Below the pieces are notes generated by a model. That model was not told the origin of the DNA. It saw only the letters and a program-made list of their open reading frames with translations, and did no database searches. Positions 8,379 to 17,030 of a stretch of 64,000 bases of DNA are shown piece after piece. Where the stretch lies: the NCBI RefSeq assembly GCF_003610405.1, contig NZ_RAQC01000001.1, positions 2,294,001 through 2,358,000 on the forward strand, read 5' to 3'. Position 1 is the first letter of the stretch. Every line of letters begins with the position of its first letter. The stretch is from Microbacterium sp. AG238. GTDB lineage: Bacteria; Actinomycetota; Actinomycetes; Actinomycetales; Microbacteriaceae. Both the position numbers and the translations under genes were made by a program.

Positions 8379-10127
8379 ATGACGACGTGGGACGACACCG
8401 CGCGGTCACGCGATGACGCCATGCTCGACCGTGTTCGCCGGGGCGATATGGCCGCGTTCGGCGAGCTTTGGCGCCATCACGCGGGATCGGCCCTCTCAGT
8501 GGCGCGCGGGTTCCGCGGTCTCGATCCCGACGACCTCGTCGCCGAGACGTTCGAGAAGCTCCTGCGAGCGCTTCGCAAGGGGAAGGGGCCGACCGGCGCC
8601 TTCCGTCCGTACCTCATCGCATCCGTGCGAAATGTCGCCCGGGACCACTACCGATCACGCCGAGAATCAGTCGACGATGACCTCGAGCTCATCGTCGACG
8701 ATCGTTCGCTGAGCGGTGAGCAGGCCGCGATGAGGTCTCAGGCCCATGAGGCCGCCGCCGAGGCGTTCCAATCGATGCCGGAGCGGTGGCGCGAAGCCCT
8801 CTGGTACAGCGAGGTCGACGGCCTGCCTCCGCGACAGCTCAGCGACGTACTCGGGGTTTCGCCGAACGGTGTCTCGGCACTGGTGCTTCGCGCCAAGCGC
8901 GGGTTCCGCGACGCCTGGGTGAGCGCGCAGCTGGCGCGGTCCGGGTCTGAGGAGTGCCGCCCGATCGTGGCCGAGCTCGGCGCATACACGCGCGACGCGC
9001 TGTCTGCTCGCGACCGCAAGCGCGTCGATCAGCACCTGCTGACCTGCGAGTCGTGCCCGGCTGCGCTCACCGAGGCCAGGTCCATCTCGCAGACGCTCGC
9101 GCTGGTGCTGCTGCCCGTCGTCGCGGGAACGGCGGGCGCCGCGACCTACCTCTCCAGCGCGCCGGCGCCCTCCATGCCGCTCGCCCTCGGCGCGGTTGGC
9201 GCGCCGGCGCCCGGGCCGGGGGAGGCGCGTCCCGTCGTCCGGCCGGGAAAGCGGCGGCTCGTGATCGCCGGCGTGGGGGCGGCTCTGCTCCTGCTGGTCG
9301 CGGCCGCGGTCTGGGGGATCACGGCGTGGTCGAGCCAACTCGGCGTCGAGTCCGCAGATCGGGGCTCGGTTCCGGGTGCTCCGGCGAGTCCGGTGCCGGG
9401 GCTCGAACCCGAATCCGTGCCGGGCGAGCCGACGGTGGAAACCGAAGCCCCGATACCGTCTCCGACGCCGACAGGTGACGCCGATGACCAGCCGGTCTCT
9501 CCCGTGGCCCCGGGACGGCCGAGTCCTGCGCCCTCCGTCGACGCGCCCGCCGATCCGACCGTCCCGGTGCCGGTGCGGCCTCAGCCCGGCTCCGAGCTGC
9601 CGGCCGCTCTGACGGCAACGGTCTCGCAGGCCGATTCGCGGATGCTCCCGGTGATCAGCGGAACGGATGCTGTGCCGGGGGCAGTGATCTCACTGCTCGA
9701 CGAGGCTGGTCAGGTCGTCGGCGAGACCCGCGCCGACGCCTTCGGGCGCTGGACGGCGCGGGCGACGGGGCTCGCCCCCGGGACGGGTGGGCTTCAGGCT
9801 GTTCAGAGTGTTGCGGGTGTCACGTCGACGCCCTCCGGGGCGGTGCCGTACACGGTCGATGAACCGCCCCTGCCGGCGAGCCCCACTGAATCCGCGACGG
9901 TCGACGCCGACCGATTCGCGTTCCGGCTCACCGCGCCGGGCGGCACGGTCATCCAGCGGATGCTGCCGGGTGACGACACCGTCCAGACCCTCACGATGCC
10001 CGCAAGCGGCGTATGGAACGAGTACCTGGCCGTGCCTCCCGGCGAGAACGTCATGCGCCTGCGCTACGCGAACCCGCAGGCCCGTGATTTCGGCCCGTGG
10101 AGTTCGACGCGGTTCATCGCCAACTGA
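8379..10127 (+). CDS. ECF sigma factor fused to zinc-finger, membrane and extracellular segment
   Basis: A 582-residue protein joining normally separate parts. Residues ~15-85 are sigma region 2 (ALSVARGFRGLDPDDLVAET, DHYRSRR). Residues ~120-180 are sigma region 4 (LPPRQLSDVLGVSPNGVSALV). Residues ~190-230 carry an anti-sigma-like HxxxCxxC zinc motif (H219, C223, C226). Hydrophobic stretches lie at ~239-257 and ~294-317. The rest is Pro-rich and ends in an Ig-like region (VISGTDAVPGAVISLL, FGRWTA). The topology suggests a membrane-held sigma factor with an outside sensor, perhaps released by proteolysis. C-terminally extended ECF groups are known in actinobacteria. Its position after the DUF11 protein suggests surface control. 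Confidence 0.85.
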   Translation: MTTWDDTARSRDDAMLDRVRRGDMAAFGELWRHHAGSALSVARGFRGLDPDDLVAETFEKLLRALRKGKGPTGAFRPYLIASVRNVARDHYRSRRESVDDDLELIVDDRSLSGEQAAMRSQAHEAAAEAFQSMPERWREALWYSEVDGLPPRQLSDVLGVSPNGVSALVLRAKRGFRDAWVSAQLARSGSEECRPIVAELGAYTRDALSARDRKRVDQHLLTCESCPAALTEARSISQTLALVLLPVVAGTAGAATYLSSAPAPSMPLALGAVGAPAPGPGEARPVVRPGKRRLVIAGVGAALLLLVAAAVWGITAWSSQLGVESADRGSVPGAPASPVPGLEPESVPGEPTVETEAPIPSPTPTGDADDQPVSPVAPGRPSPAPSVDAPADPTVPVPVRPQPGSELPAALTATVSQADSRMLPVISGTDAVPGAVISLLDEAGQVVGETRADAFGRWTARATGLAPGTGGLQAVQSVAGVTSTPSGAVPYTVDEPPLPASPTESATVDADRFAFRLTAPGGTVIQRMLPGDDTVQTLTMPASGVWNEYLAVPPGENVMRLRYANPQARDFGPWSSTRFIAN

Positions 10128-10211
10128 ATCGTTCGAGCGCGGATCACGTCACGATCCGCGTGTGCGGGTGTCTCTTGAGCGAAGGCCGCACCCCGACGAA
10201 CAGGCGCACGC

Positions 10212-10388
10212 ATGACGCAGCTCGACACCATCGACACCCCGCACCCCGACCGTGCGGACGATCGCGGGGAGGTCCGCGACATCGTGCGCGGCATCGTCAT
10301 CATCGGCGTGCTCGCGTTCGGGATCTGGCTCAGCCTGGCAGGCGTCGCCTACGCCTTCGCACAGGTGGTGCTCGCCGTGACCGACTGA
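10212..10388 (+). CDS. Small single-pass membrane protein
   Basis: A 58-residue frame starting MTQLDTIDTPHPD, with an acidic/basic N-terminal third and one membrane segment (IVIIGVLAFGIWLSLAGVAYA). It lies 84 bp after the sigma fusion and converges on the TspO-like gene. There is no clear Shine-Dalgarno sequence. Codon use and a plausible helix favour a real gene, but no family is recognised. Confidence 0.5.
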   Translation: MTQLDTIDTPHPDRADDRGEVRDIVRGIVIIGVLAFGIWLSLAGVAYAFAQVVLAVTD

Positions 10389-10412
10389 TCGGACGGGTGG
10401 TGACGCCGATCT

Positions 10413-11222
10413 TCAGCCGGCGTGCGCGCGGACGCGGCGACGGATGACGGTGGTGGTCGCGGCGATGAGGGCGATGCCGGAGATCAGCGCGATCGGAAGC
10501 GACGCATAGCCCGCCGCCACGCTCGAGATCGTCGCGCCTACGAGCGCGTATGCGGCGGTCGCGGCGTACCAGATCGATCCCCGCGAGATCACGAGGAACA
10601 CGACGGCGAGGCCAGCGGCCGCGGCGATCACGAGGATCTGCCAGGTGGTGCCCCACCCCCCGTCATTCGGCGCGCCCGATCCCTGCAGGACCGTGGCGAC
10701 GTTGACGAAGAACGCCATCGAGGTCCAGCCGGCGTACAGGCCCTGCGAGGCATAGAGGGTGACCCGGTCGAGGGGCTTCCACCCCGCGATCTCGTCGCGG
10801 CCGTGAGAGATGCGTGCCCAGGCGGCGAGGTTCGCGCCCACGATCAGCAGGAAGGGCAGCAGGGTGATCGCCGACTGCTGTCCGAACGCGGCGGCGGTCA
10901 ACCACAGGAAGAAACCCGCGTAGAGGAGCACGTTCGGCGCCACCAGCCGGTCGCGCACGGGTGAGTCCGCTGTTGACCGCCGGGCCTGGAGCAGCGCCCA
11001 GAGGATGCTCGCGGAGATGATGACGCCCCAGATGCTGAACATCGGCCCGGGAGGAACGATCGGTGAGAAGTCCGCGCCGCCTTGCAGTTCCGTCGGCGAC
11101 CACAGCTCGAACGCGAGAGACGAGACCGGCTGTCCGATCGCCAGAGCCAGAACCGCGACACGTCCCCATCGCACACCGGATGACGCGGTCGATGCCGGGG
11201 GTGTCGTGCTCGTGGTCGTCAT
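10413..11222 (-). CDS. TspO/MBR-like (tryptophan-rich sensory) membrane protein
   Basis: A 269-residue polytopic protein with about seven to eight membrane helices. The segment PGPMFSIWGVIISASILWAL and the Trp-rich helices match the long-form proteins annotated as TspO/MBR-related in actinobacteria. The FSIW motif recurs in the distant paralogue at 59695-60546. Classical TspO proteins are ~160 residues and bind porphyrins or sterols; whether this longer form does so is unknown. GGAGAC lies before the ATG. The upstream region contains CTAG repeats and an AGCTAGCT palindrome. Confidence 0.65.
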   Translation of the reverse strand: MTTTSTTPPASTASSGVRWGRVAVLALAIGQPVSSLAFELWSPTELQGGADFSPIVPPGPMFSIWGVIISASILWALLQARRSTADSPVRDRLVAPNVLLYAGFFLWLTAAAFGQQSAITLLPFLLIVGANLAAWARISHGRDEIAGWKPLDRVTLYASQGLYAGWTSMAFFVNVATVLQGSGAPNDGGWGTTWQILVIAAAAGLAVVFLVISRGSIWYAATAAYALVGATISSVAAGYASLPIALISGIALIAATTTVIRRRVRAHAG

Positions 11223-11269
11223 AGTCGTGTCTCCTTCTCGCTTCTGCGCGAGAACCTATGACGGTTTAA

Positions 11270-11284
11270 CTAGAAAAGCTAGCT
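11270..11284. promoter_or_regulatory. CTAG dyad upstream of TspO-like gene
   Basis: CTAG-AAAAG-CTAG, overlapping the palindrome AGCTAGCT (11277-11284), lies about 50 bp upstream of the minus-strand start at 11222. It is the only AT-rich symmetric sequence in this gap and could be an operator or part of the promoter. Confidence 0.3.
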
Positions 11285-11312
11285 ACCTTCACATGGGTGC
11301 AGTCGTGTGGCA

Positions 11313-12159
11313 TCATGCGAGCCGGCTCGCCGGAAGCCACAGCATCGTCTGCTGCTGAATGATGAACCCGCCCGGGGGAGTGTCCGGTTCGTCGGCCTGC
11401 ATCGCCCCGCCGCGTGCATGAAGCTCGACGATCGCCGCGCTGCGTCGCCGGACCAGTTCGGCGACGTCAGGACGACCCTCGAGCTCGCGGGTGAGCTCGG
11501 CAGTCATCCGCTCGCGCTCGGTGGCGATCTCCGCCGCGACGTCGAGGTGCGCCAATTCGACCCCGTGGTCGATGTCCGTCGTCATCGAACGACCGCGTGA
11601 CGGCACGACACGGACGACGATCGCCGCGATCGCCGCGAGCGCGGCGCCGACGAGATAGGCGATCCGCACCCAGCCGTCGGCGACCACCCAGGCCACGCCC
11701 GCGGCGACGACCAGCAGGATGGCGAGCAACGTGCTCTGCAAGGCGACCGGTCGTCCGAGCGGTCGCCCCCCCAGCAGCTGCCACCGCCGCGACGACCCCG
11801 GCTCCCACGACCACGCTGACGATCGCGCCGGGAACCACGGTGTTCTCGATCCCGAGGCGGATGCCGTTGAGCATGCCGATCGGCAACACGGAAAGCAGCA
11901 GCAGGACGAACACGACGCGAAGGATCGCTCCACTGTGCGGGTCGCGCGCGCCGAAGCGCTCACGAAGATGCGCTGTGACGCTGCGCCGTGCGGCGTTGCT
12001 GGCCGCCGCGCCCTCGCGCCAGAGCCGGTCGACCAGGTCGCCGAGTCCCGCCGAACGCAGAACGGCGGCATCGACGTCCGCGCGGGTGAGGCGTCGGGGC
12101 GGACGTGCGCCGAAGTCCAGGCCGGCGAGGCTGTCGGGCGACGGATCGGAACGAGGCAT
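11313..12159 (-). pseudogene. Frameshifted two-TM coiled membrane protein
   Basis: Reads from the ATG at 12159 (MPRSDPSPDSLAGLDFGARP) through a membrane segment (ILRVVFVLLLLSVLPIGML) in one frame, then continues in another frame with further membrane helices and a coiled, charged tail ending QQQTMLWLPASRLA at 11313. The break coincides with a run of seven G on the coding strand (11766-11772); six G would restore one 281-residue frame. This may be a true disruption, a slippage-prone phase switch or a base-calling error in a homopolymer. Both halves keep coding character, so any lesion is recent. No family is recognised. Confidence 0.6.
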
Positions 12160-12267
12160 CCACCGACGATTCTCCCCCCTCGGCGGAAGCCCCTGACATC
12201 GAGCCCTCGCCGCACCACGGTACCCGCGCGCCCGCAGTCCGGGCCCGGCGAGGAGGAGACTGGGAGC

Positions 12268-12927
12268 ATGGTGCGTCAACTCAGCGCCCGTCGTCTCGCC
12301 GTCGCGGTCGCGCTGGCCGCGCTGGCGGGGTACCTCGACGGCTGCGGCTTCATCCTGCTCGGCGGCTACTTCGTCTCGTTCATGACCGGCAACACCACAC
12401 GCCTGGCGGTCGACCTCTCGAACGTCGACTGGTCGGCTGCGGGCCTCGCCGCCGCGCTCATCGTCGCGTTCGTCCTGGGCGTCATGGCGGGGACCGCGCT
12501 CACGTCGCCGGCATCCGATCGCACCGTGCACATCCTCGCCGTGATCACCGTCGCCACCGCCGCCGCTGCTCTGGTGGCGGGGTCGTTCGCGCCAGTCGCA
12601 GCGGGATCGCTGCTCGCCTTCGGCATGGGGGCGGCCAACACCGTGCTCGCGCAGCGGCAGGACGTCGCGTTCGGGGTCACCTACATGACGGGAGCCCTCG
12701 TCAAAGTGGGGCAGGGCATCGTCCGCTCGCTGCGCGGCGGAGACCGCTGGGGCTGGTCGCGGCACCTCCTGATGTGGGCCGCCGTCGCGCTGGGGGCGGT
12801 CGCGGGCGGCCTCGCCTCGTCGACCCTCGCATCGAACGCGCTATGGGTCGGGACCGGCGTCGCCGCAGCGCTCACCCTGGCGGCGGCCGTGTTCCGGATG
12901 CAGCGCACGCGCGCGCGAACCCCTTAA
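12268..12927 (+). CDS. YoaK/DUF1275 family membrane protein
   Basis: A 219-residue protein with about six membrane helices. The signature of the DUF1275 (YoaK) family is clear: AGYLDGCGFILLGGYFVSFM followed by TGNTT, and later GMGAANTV and TYMTGALVKVGQG. The family is widespread; its transported substrate, if any, is unknown. GAGGAGGAG lies ten bases before the ATG. It is divergent from the frameshifted gene, with 108 bp between starts. Confidence 0.88.
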   Translation: MVRQLSARRLAVAVALAALAGYLDGCGFILLGGYFVSFMTGNTTRLAVDLSNVDWSAAGLAAALIVAFVLGVMAGTALTSPASDRTVHILAVITVATAAAALVAGSFAPVAAGSLLAFGMGAANTVLAQRQDVAFGVTYMTGALVKVGQGIVRSLRGGDRWGWSRHLLMWAAVALGAVAGGLASSTLASNALWVGTGVAAALTLAAAVFRMQRTRARTP

Positions 12928-12933
12928 TGGTTC

Positions 12934-12945
12934 GCCCGTTCGGGC
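12934..12945 (+). terminator. Small hairpin after YoaK gene
   Basis: GCCCG-TT-CGGGC forms a 5-bp stem seven bases after the YoaK stop, without a T tract. A weak terminator candidate separating it from the leaderless start of the TreS-like gene. Confidence 0.3.
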
Positions 12946-12977
12946 ACCAGCCCTTTCCGCCGGATCGGCCCCGCCCC

Positions 12978-12983
12978 TAGCGT
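12978..12983 (+). promoter_or_regulatory. -10 box of leaderless TreS-like transcript
   Basis: TAGCGT ends six bases before the ATG at 12990, placing the transcription start at or next to the A of the start codon. The gene has no Shine-Dalgarno sequence, consistent with leaderless translation. Confidence 0.5.
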
Positions 12984-12989
12984 TGAGGT

Positions 12990-15287
12990 ATGGCGCGCCA
13001 CGACGAACAGCCGGAGGACCTCTACACCGCCCCGATCACCCTCCCGGGGGCCGCGGGCACCGACGGCGAAGACACGGATCTCGAGGTGCCCGAGATCAGT
13101 TACGACGAGCAGCGCTATCCGGCTCGCCCGCGCCGATTGCGTCCGCGCGACCAGTTCCGCGGCGGCAGTGTCCGCCGCAACATGACCGACCCGCGGACGG
13201 CGAACGGCAGCAACCCCTCATACGTCGAGTGGCTCGTGCGGCAGTCGATGCTGAAGGATGCCGATGTGCTCGCGCGTCAGCTGTCGGGGCAGCCCGCCAT
13301 GTGGCGCAACCCGTACGCCCGTCCCGATGCGCGCCGTGCGATCTCGACGACCGACGTCTGGTTCACGGCCTACCCCATCTCGCTCATCACCCGCCCCGGC
13401 CAGTCCTTCCTCGCCGCGCTCGGCGATGACCGGCTGTGGTCGGTGTTCGAGCGCATCGGCATCACCGCGATCCATACGGGGCCCGTGAAGCGCGCGGGTG
13501 GCATCACCGACTGGCGCGAGACTCCCAGCGTCGACGGCCACTTCGACCGCATCAGCACCTCGATCGATCCGGCGTTCGGTACCGAGGAGGAGTTCCGTAC
13601 CCTGTGCGACGTCGCGGACGCGCACGGCGGCAGCGTGATCGACGACATCGTGCCGGGTCACACCGGCAAGGGGGCCGACTTCCGCCTGGCCGAGATGGGG
13701 TTCAAGGACTACCCCGGGATCTACCACATGGTCGAGATCCCGCCGGAGGACTGGCATCTGCTCCCCGACGTCCCCGAGGGGTACGACAGCGTCAACCTCG
13801 ATTCCGCGAACGAGCACGAGCTCGCCGAACGCGGCTACATCATCGGCGCGATGCAGCGCGTGATCTTCTACACCCCCGGGGTGAAGGAGACGAACTGGAG
13901 CGCCACGGCCCCCGTCATCGGACCCGACGGCGCGACTCGGCGCTGGGTCTACCTGCACTACTTCAAGCAGGGGCAGCCGTCGATCAACTGGCTCGACCCG
14001 ACCTTCGCGGGCATGCGCCTCGTGATCGGCGACGCCCTGCACTCGCTCGGCGAGCTCGGCACCAGCGCGCTGCGCCTCGACGCCAACGGCTTCCTGGGCG
14101 TCGAGAAGAGCGCGGAGGGGCTGCCCGCCTGGTCGGAGGGGCACCCCCTCTCGCATGCCGCCAACCACATCATCGCGGGCATGGTGCGGAAGGTCGGCGG
14201 CTTCACCTTCCAGGAGCTGAACCTCACGATCGAGGACATCCGCGACACGGGCGCGGTAGGGGCCGACCTCTCGTACGACTTCATCGGACGCCCGGGCTAC
14301 CACCACGCCCTGGCGACGGGGCAGACGGAGTTCCTGCGCCTCGCGCTCACCTCGTCGCTCGAGCTGGGCGTCGCACCGGTGCAGCTCGTGCACGGGATGC
14401 AGAACCACGACGAGCTGACCTACGAACTCGTGCATTGGGCGACGCGGCACGGCGACGACGTGTACCGCTTCCGCGGGCGCGACATCACCGGCAGTGAGCT
14501 CGCGGAGGAGATCCGCGCCGATCTGACCGAGCATCTCACCGGAACGGCCGACTACAACCGCGTCTTCACGCAGAACGGCATCGCCTGCACGACGACATCG
14601 CTCATCGCCGCATCCCGCGGCATCGCACGCCTGGACGACATCGCCGACGCCGATGTCCCCGGCATCCGAGACGCCCACCTGCTTCTCTGCGCGTACAACG
14701 CGTGGCAGCCGGGGGTCTTCGCCCTCTCGGGCTGGGACCTCGTGGGAATGCTGACGGTGCCCGCCGATGAGGTCGCCGACCTGCTCGGCGCCGGCGACAC
14801 GCGCTGGATCGAACGGGGTGCGCACGATCTGCTCGACGCCGACCCGACCGCGACGCGTTCGGCGTCGGGGATGCCGCGCGGGCGCGCCCTCTACGGCGCC
14901 CTGCCCACGCAGCTCGACGATCCGGAGTCGTTCGCCTCGCGGCTGTCGGGCATCCTCGATCTGCGTCGCGAGCACGGCATCGCGACCGCTTCGCAGGTCG
15001 ACATCCCCGAGGTGGCGCATGCCGGGATGCTCGTGCTCGTGCACCGGCTCGACGAGGGCGACCCCCACGCGGATGCCGCGATGCAGGTGACCGTGCTGAA
15101 CTTCTCGCCCGAGCCGACGGAGGGCACGGTCCGCTCCGAGCAGCTCGTGCCGCGCAGCGAGGTGTACGACGCGGCCTCGGGCGAGACGATCGGCCGCGTC
15201 GACGACCTGCAGAGCTTCAGCGTGTCGCTGCCCGGCTACGGCGCGAAGTTCCTGGTGCTGCGCGCGCCGGAGCCTCTCGAGGATTGA
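12990..15287 (+). CDS. treS: GH13 trehalose synthase-like enzyme (TreS, maltose/trehalose mutase type)
   Basis: A 765-residue alpha-amylase-superfamily enzyme. The catalytic blocks are visible: DIVPGHTG (region I), ALRLDANGF with nucleophile D364, FQELN with acid/base E409, and MQNHDE with D474. A 100-residue polar N-terminal extension precedes the barrel and a beta-sandwich-like C domain follows. The family converts maltose and trehalose into each other; the sequence looks closer to Arthrobacter-type trehalose synthases (probably GH13 subfamily 33) than to the ~590-residue mycobacterial TreS. The convergent neighbour is maltokinase, the usual functional partner. Substrate specificity is inferred from family and context. 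Confidence 0.78.
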   Translation: MARHDEQPEDLYTAPITLPGAAGTDGEDTDLEVPEISYDEQRYPARPRRLRPRDQFRGGSVRRNMTDPRTANGSNPSYVEWLVRQSMLKDADVLARQLSGQPAMWRNPYARPDARRAISTTDVWFTAYPISLITRPGQSFLAALGDDRLWSVFERIGITAIHTGPVKRAGGITDWRETPSVDGHFDRISTSIDPAFGTEEEFRTLCDVADAHGGSVIDDIVPGHTGKGADFRLAEMGFKDYPGIYHMVEIPPEDWHLLPDVPEGYDSVNLDSANEHELAERGYIIGAMQRVIFYTPGVKETNWSATAPVIGPDGATRRWVYLHYFKQGQPSINWLDPTFAGMRLVIGDALHSLGELGTSALRLDANGFLGVEKSAEGLPAWSEGHPLSHAANHIIAGMVRKVGGFTFQELNLTIEDIRDTGAVGADLSYDFIGRPGYHHALATGQTEFLRLALTSSLELGVAPVQLVHGMQNHDELTYELVHWATRHGDDVYRFRGRDITGSELAEEIRADLTEHLTGTADYNRVFTQNGIACTTTSLIAASRGIARLDDIADADVPGIRDAHLLLCAYNAWQPGVFALSGWDLVGMLTVPADEVADLLGAGDTRWIERGAHDLLDADPTATRSASGMPRGRALYGALPTQLDDPESFASRLSGILDLRREHGIATASQVDIPEVAHAGMLVLVHRLDEGDPHADAAMQVTVLNFSPEPTEGTVRSEQLVPRSEVYDAASGETIGRVDDLQSFSVSLPGYGAKFLVLRAPEPLED

Positions 15288-15288
15288 C

Positions 15289-15383
15289 GCGGCGATACAT
15301 CCGTCGGACCGGTGGTGCTGGTGTCGCCTCGGCGAGGCGTCCGGTAGACACGGGCACCGCCCATCCGACGAATGTATCGCCGC
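15289..15383. repeat. Nested inverted-repeat element between treS and mak
   Basis: Two 20-bp arms, GCGGCGATACATCCGTCGGA (15289-15308) and TCCGACGAATGTATCGCCGC (15364-15383), pair at 19 of 20 positions. Between them lie further matched segments (GTGTC with GACAC, GGTGC with GCACC) and a central hairpin CGCCTC-GGC-GAGGCG (15325-15339). The whole could fold into one long rod or a cruciform. It sits between convergent genes, where a bidirectional terminator is expected, but the outer arm sequence recurs at 60582-60599 and 61289-61352, so it is also a dispersed repeat. Confidence 0.75.
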
Positions 15384-15384
15384 C

Positions 15385-16626
15385 TCAGGCCAGTGCGGCG
15401 TCGATGCCGGCGAGGGGCACGGGCAGCCAGTCCGGGCGATTGCGGGCTTCGTAGATCGACTCGTAGACGGCCTTGTCGAGCACCAGGGCCCGCAGGAGCA
15501 CCGGGTCCAGGGCGATCGCGCCGGGGGCCGCGGCGTACGCCTCGACGAAGGCTGAGCGGCAGGCTGCAGCCCAGCCCATCGGATCGGGTCCCTCGCCGAC
15601 GGCGCCGGCGTAGTCGAACGAGCGCAGCATTCCGGCGACGTCACGCGGCGGCAGATCGGGGATGGCGCGCTCGGCCATCGGCCGCAACGGCTCGCCCTCG
15701 AAGTCGACGATGCGCCATCCTCCCGCCGGCACGGCGAGCACCTGCCCGAGGTGCAGGTCGCCGTGGATGCGCTGGAGGCGCGGCCACGGGCGGGCGAGGG
15801 CCTCGTCGTACACGGCTCCGATCGCATCGACGCGATCCGCGACGGCGGGCACCTCGTTGGCCGCGATCGACAGCCGTCGGCGCCACGCCGCACCCGTCGC
15901 GCCGACCTCCCTCGCTGCCGCCTCGGTCGTGTCGAGCGCCGCGCCGAGCGCGCCGTGCACGCCGGCGACGGCGATGCCGAGGTCACGGGCGGCGTCGGTG
16001 AAGTCGCGGTTCTCGCGCGCGGCTTCGAGGGCTACTGCCCAGCCGTCGCGGACGCCTCGGAGGAACTCCTGCGCGAAACCGAGGGTGCCGCGAGCCGAAC
16101 CGGAGTCGCGTCCGATGTCGGGCCATTCGGCATCGAGGCTGCCGAAGAACCTCGGAACGAACGGCGACCCCGCATCGCTCAGCACCCGCTGCACCGTCAC
16201 GTCGGGGTTCTCGCCGTGGTGGAGGGCGCGGAAGAGCTTCAGGATGATCGTGGGCTCACCGTCGACGTCGAACACGATCGATGTGTTCGACTGTTCGCCC
16301 GTCAGCACGCGCGAGCCGGTGACTCGTGTCACGTCGACGCCCATCTCGGCCAGCGTGCCGATCGTGAACCCCGTGTTGCGCGTCGCGTCGACGAGGTACT
16401 CGTCGCCGTCGCGGGCGACGACGTCATCACCGTCGGCTGGCGCGGACACCCGCGCCAGCGGCACGTTGTAGAGCGTCGGCAGGGCGCCGGCGTCGTCCAT
16501 GAGGAGGTAGCGCGTCGCGCCGGGCGCGGGTTGCGCGTCGAGGATGCGGAATCGCGGTCGGTGGCTCTTGCCGGCGTACCACCGCTGTCGCGCCGCCCAG
16601 GCGCCGAGCTCATCTGTCAATCGCAC
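15385..16626 (-). CDS. mak: Maltokinase (ATP:maltose 1-phosphotransferase)
   Basis: A 413-residue kinase of the aminoglycoside-phosphotransferase fold. It shows the maltokinase blocks LTGEQSNTSIVF, the catalytic loop IHGDLHLGQVL (D290) and the metal-binding IVDFEGEP (D308). It would make maltose 1-phosphate for GlgE-type glucan synthesis, using maltose from TreS encoded opposite; no glgE is in the window. The GTG at 16626 is chosen because CAGTGT lies six bases upstream, the leaderless pattern seen throughout the window, and because the protein then begins at the conserved N-terminal domain (LGAWAARQRWYAGK). Confidence 0.85.
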   Translation of the reverse strand: MRLTDELGAWAARQRWYAGKSHRPRFRILDAQPAPGATRYLLMDDAGALPTLYNVPLARVSAPADGDDVVARDGDEYLVDATRNTGFTIGTLAEMGVDVTRVTGSRVLTGEQSNTSIVFDVDGEPTIILKLFRALHHGENPDVTVQRVLSDAGSPFVPRFFGSLDAEWPDIGRDSGSARGTLGFAQEFLRGVRDGWAVALEAARENRDFTDAARDLGIAVAGVHGALGAALDTTEAAAREVGATGAAWRRRLSIAANEVPAVADRVDAIGAVYDEALARPWPRLQRIHGDLHLGQVLAVPAGGWRIVDFEGEPLRPMAERAIPDLPPRDVAGMLRSFDYAGAVGEGPDPMGWAAACRSAFVEAYAAAPGAIALDPVLLRALVLDKAVYESIYEARNRPDWLPVPLAGIDAALA

Positions 16627-16787
16627 GGTCCCACACTGTCGGTTCCGGCTTCCCGAGCAAAAGGGCTGGACGCGCGCGGGGGAGAGGCGTAATGCTCGGT
16701 TCCGCACCGGAACGCACATTCGCGCCGAAGCGACCGATAGTGACCGGTGGAGCGGTGCACCCGAGAACGCCGCTCGCGGAGAGAGAC

Positions 16788-17030
16788 ATGTCGCGGCATG
16801 ATGCGGTGAACAGGCGAGCGCGGCGCGTCCGCGGCATCCGCGTCGCCGTCGGCGTGGCGCTGATCGTCGTGGTGTCAGCCCTCGTCCTCGTCCAGGTCGC
16901 GACGGGATGGCATCTGCGGCAGCTGCGGGTACTCGCTTTCGCCGGCCTCGTGGTGATCGTGCTGCTCGGGGCGTTCGTCGCGGTGACGGTGGCCAACGGT
17001 CGCCGCCAGTCCGAGGGCGAGGACGCCTAG
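16788..17030 (+). CDS. Small two-TM membrane protein
   Basis: An 80-residue protein with a basic N terminus (MSRHDAVNRRARRVRG) and two membrane helices (VAVGVALIVVVSALVLVQVA and VLAFAGLVVIVLLGAFVAVT), ending in an acidic tail. GGAGAGAGA precedes the ATG. Its TAG stop overlaps the TAG stop of the convergent MFS gene within one CTAG palindrome. Function unknown. Confidence 0.65.
   Translation: MSRHDAVNRRARRVRGIRVAVGVALIVVVSALVLVQVATGWHLRQLRVLAFAGLVVIVLLGAFVAVTVANGRRQSEGEDA

Noticed and set aside
13218..15986. A 922-codon open frame on the minus strand
   Set aside because: It is antisense to treS and mak, is Arg/Asp/Val-rich low-complexity protein and has no family pattern; high GC content keeps such shadow frames open.
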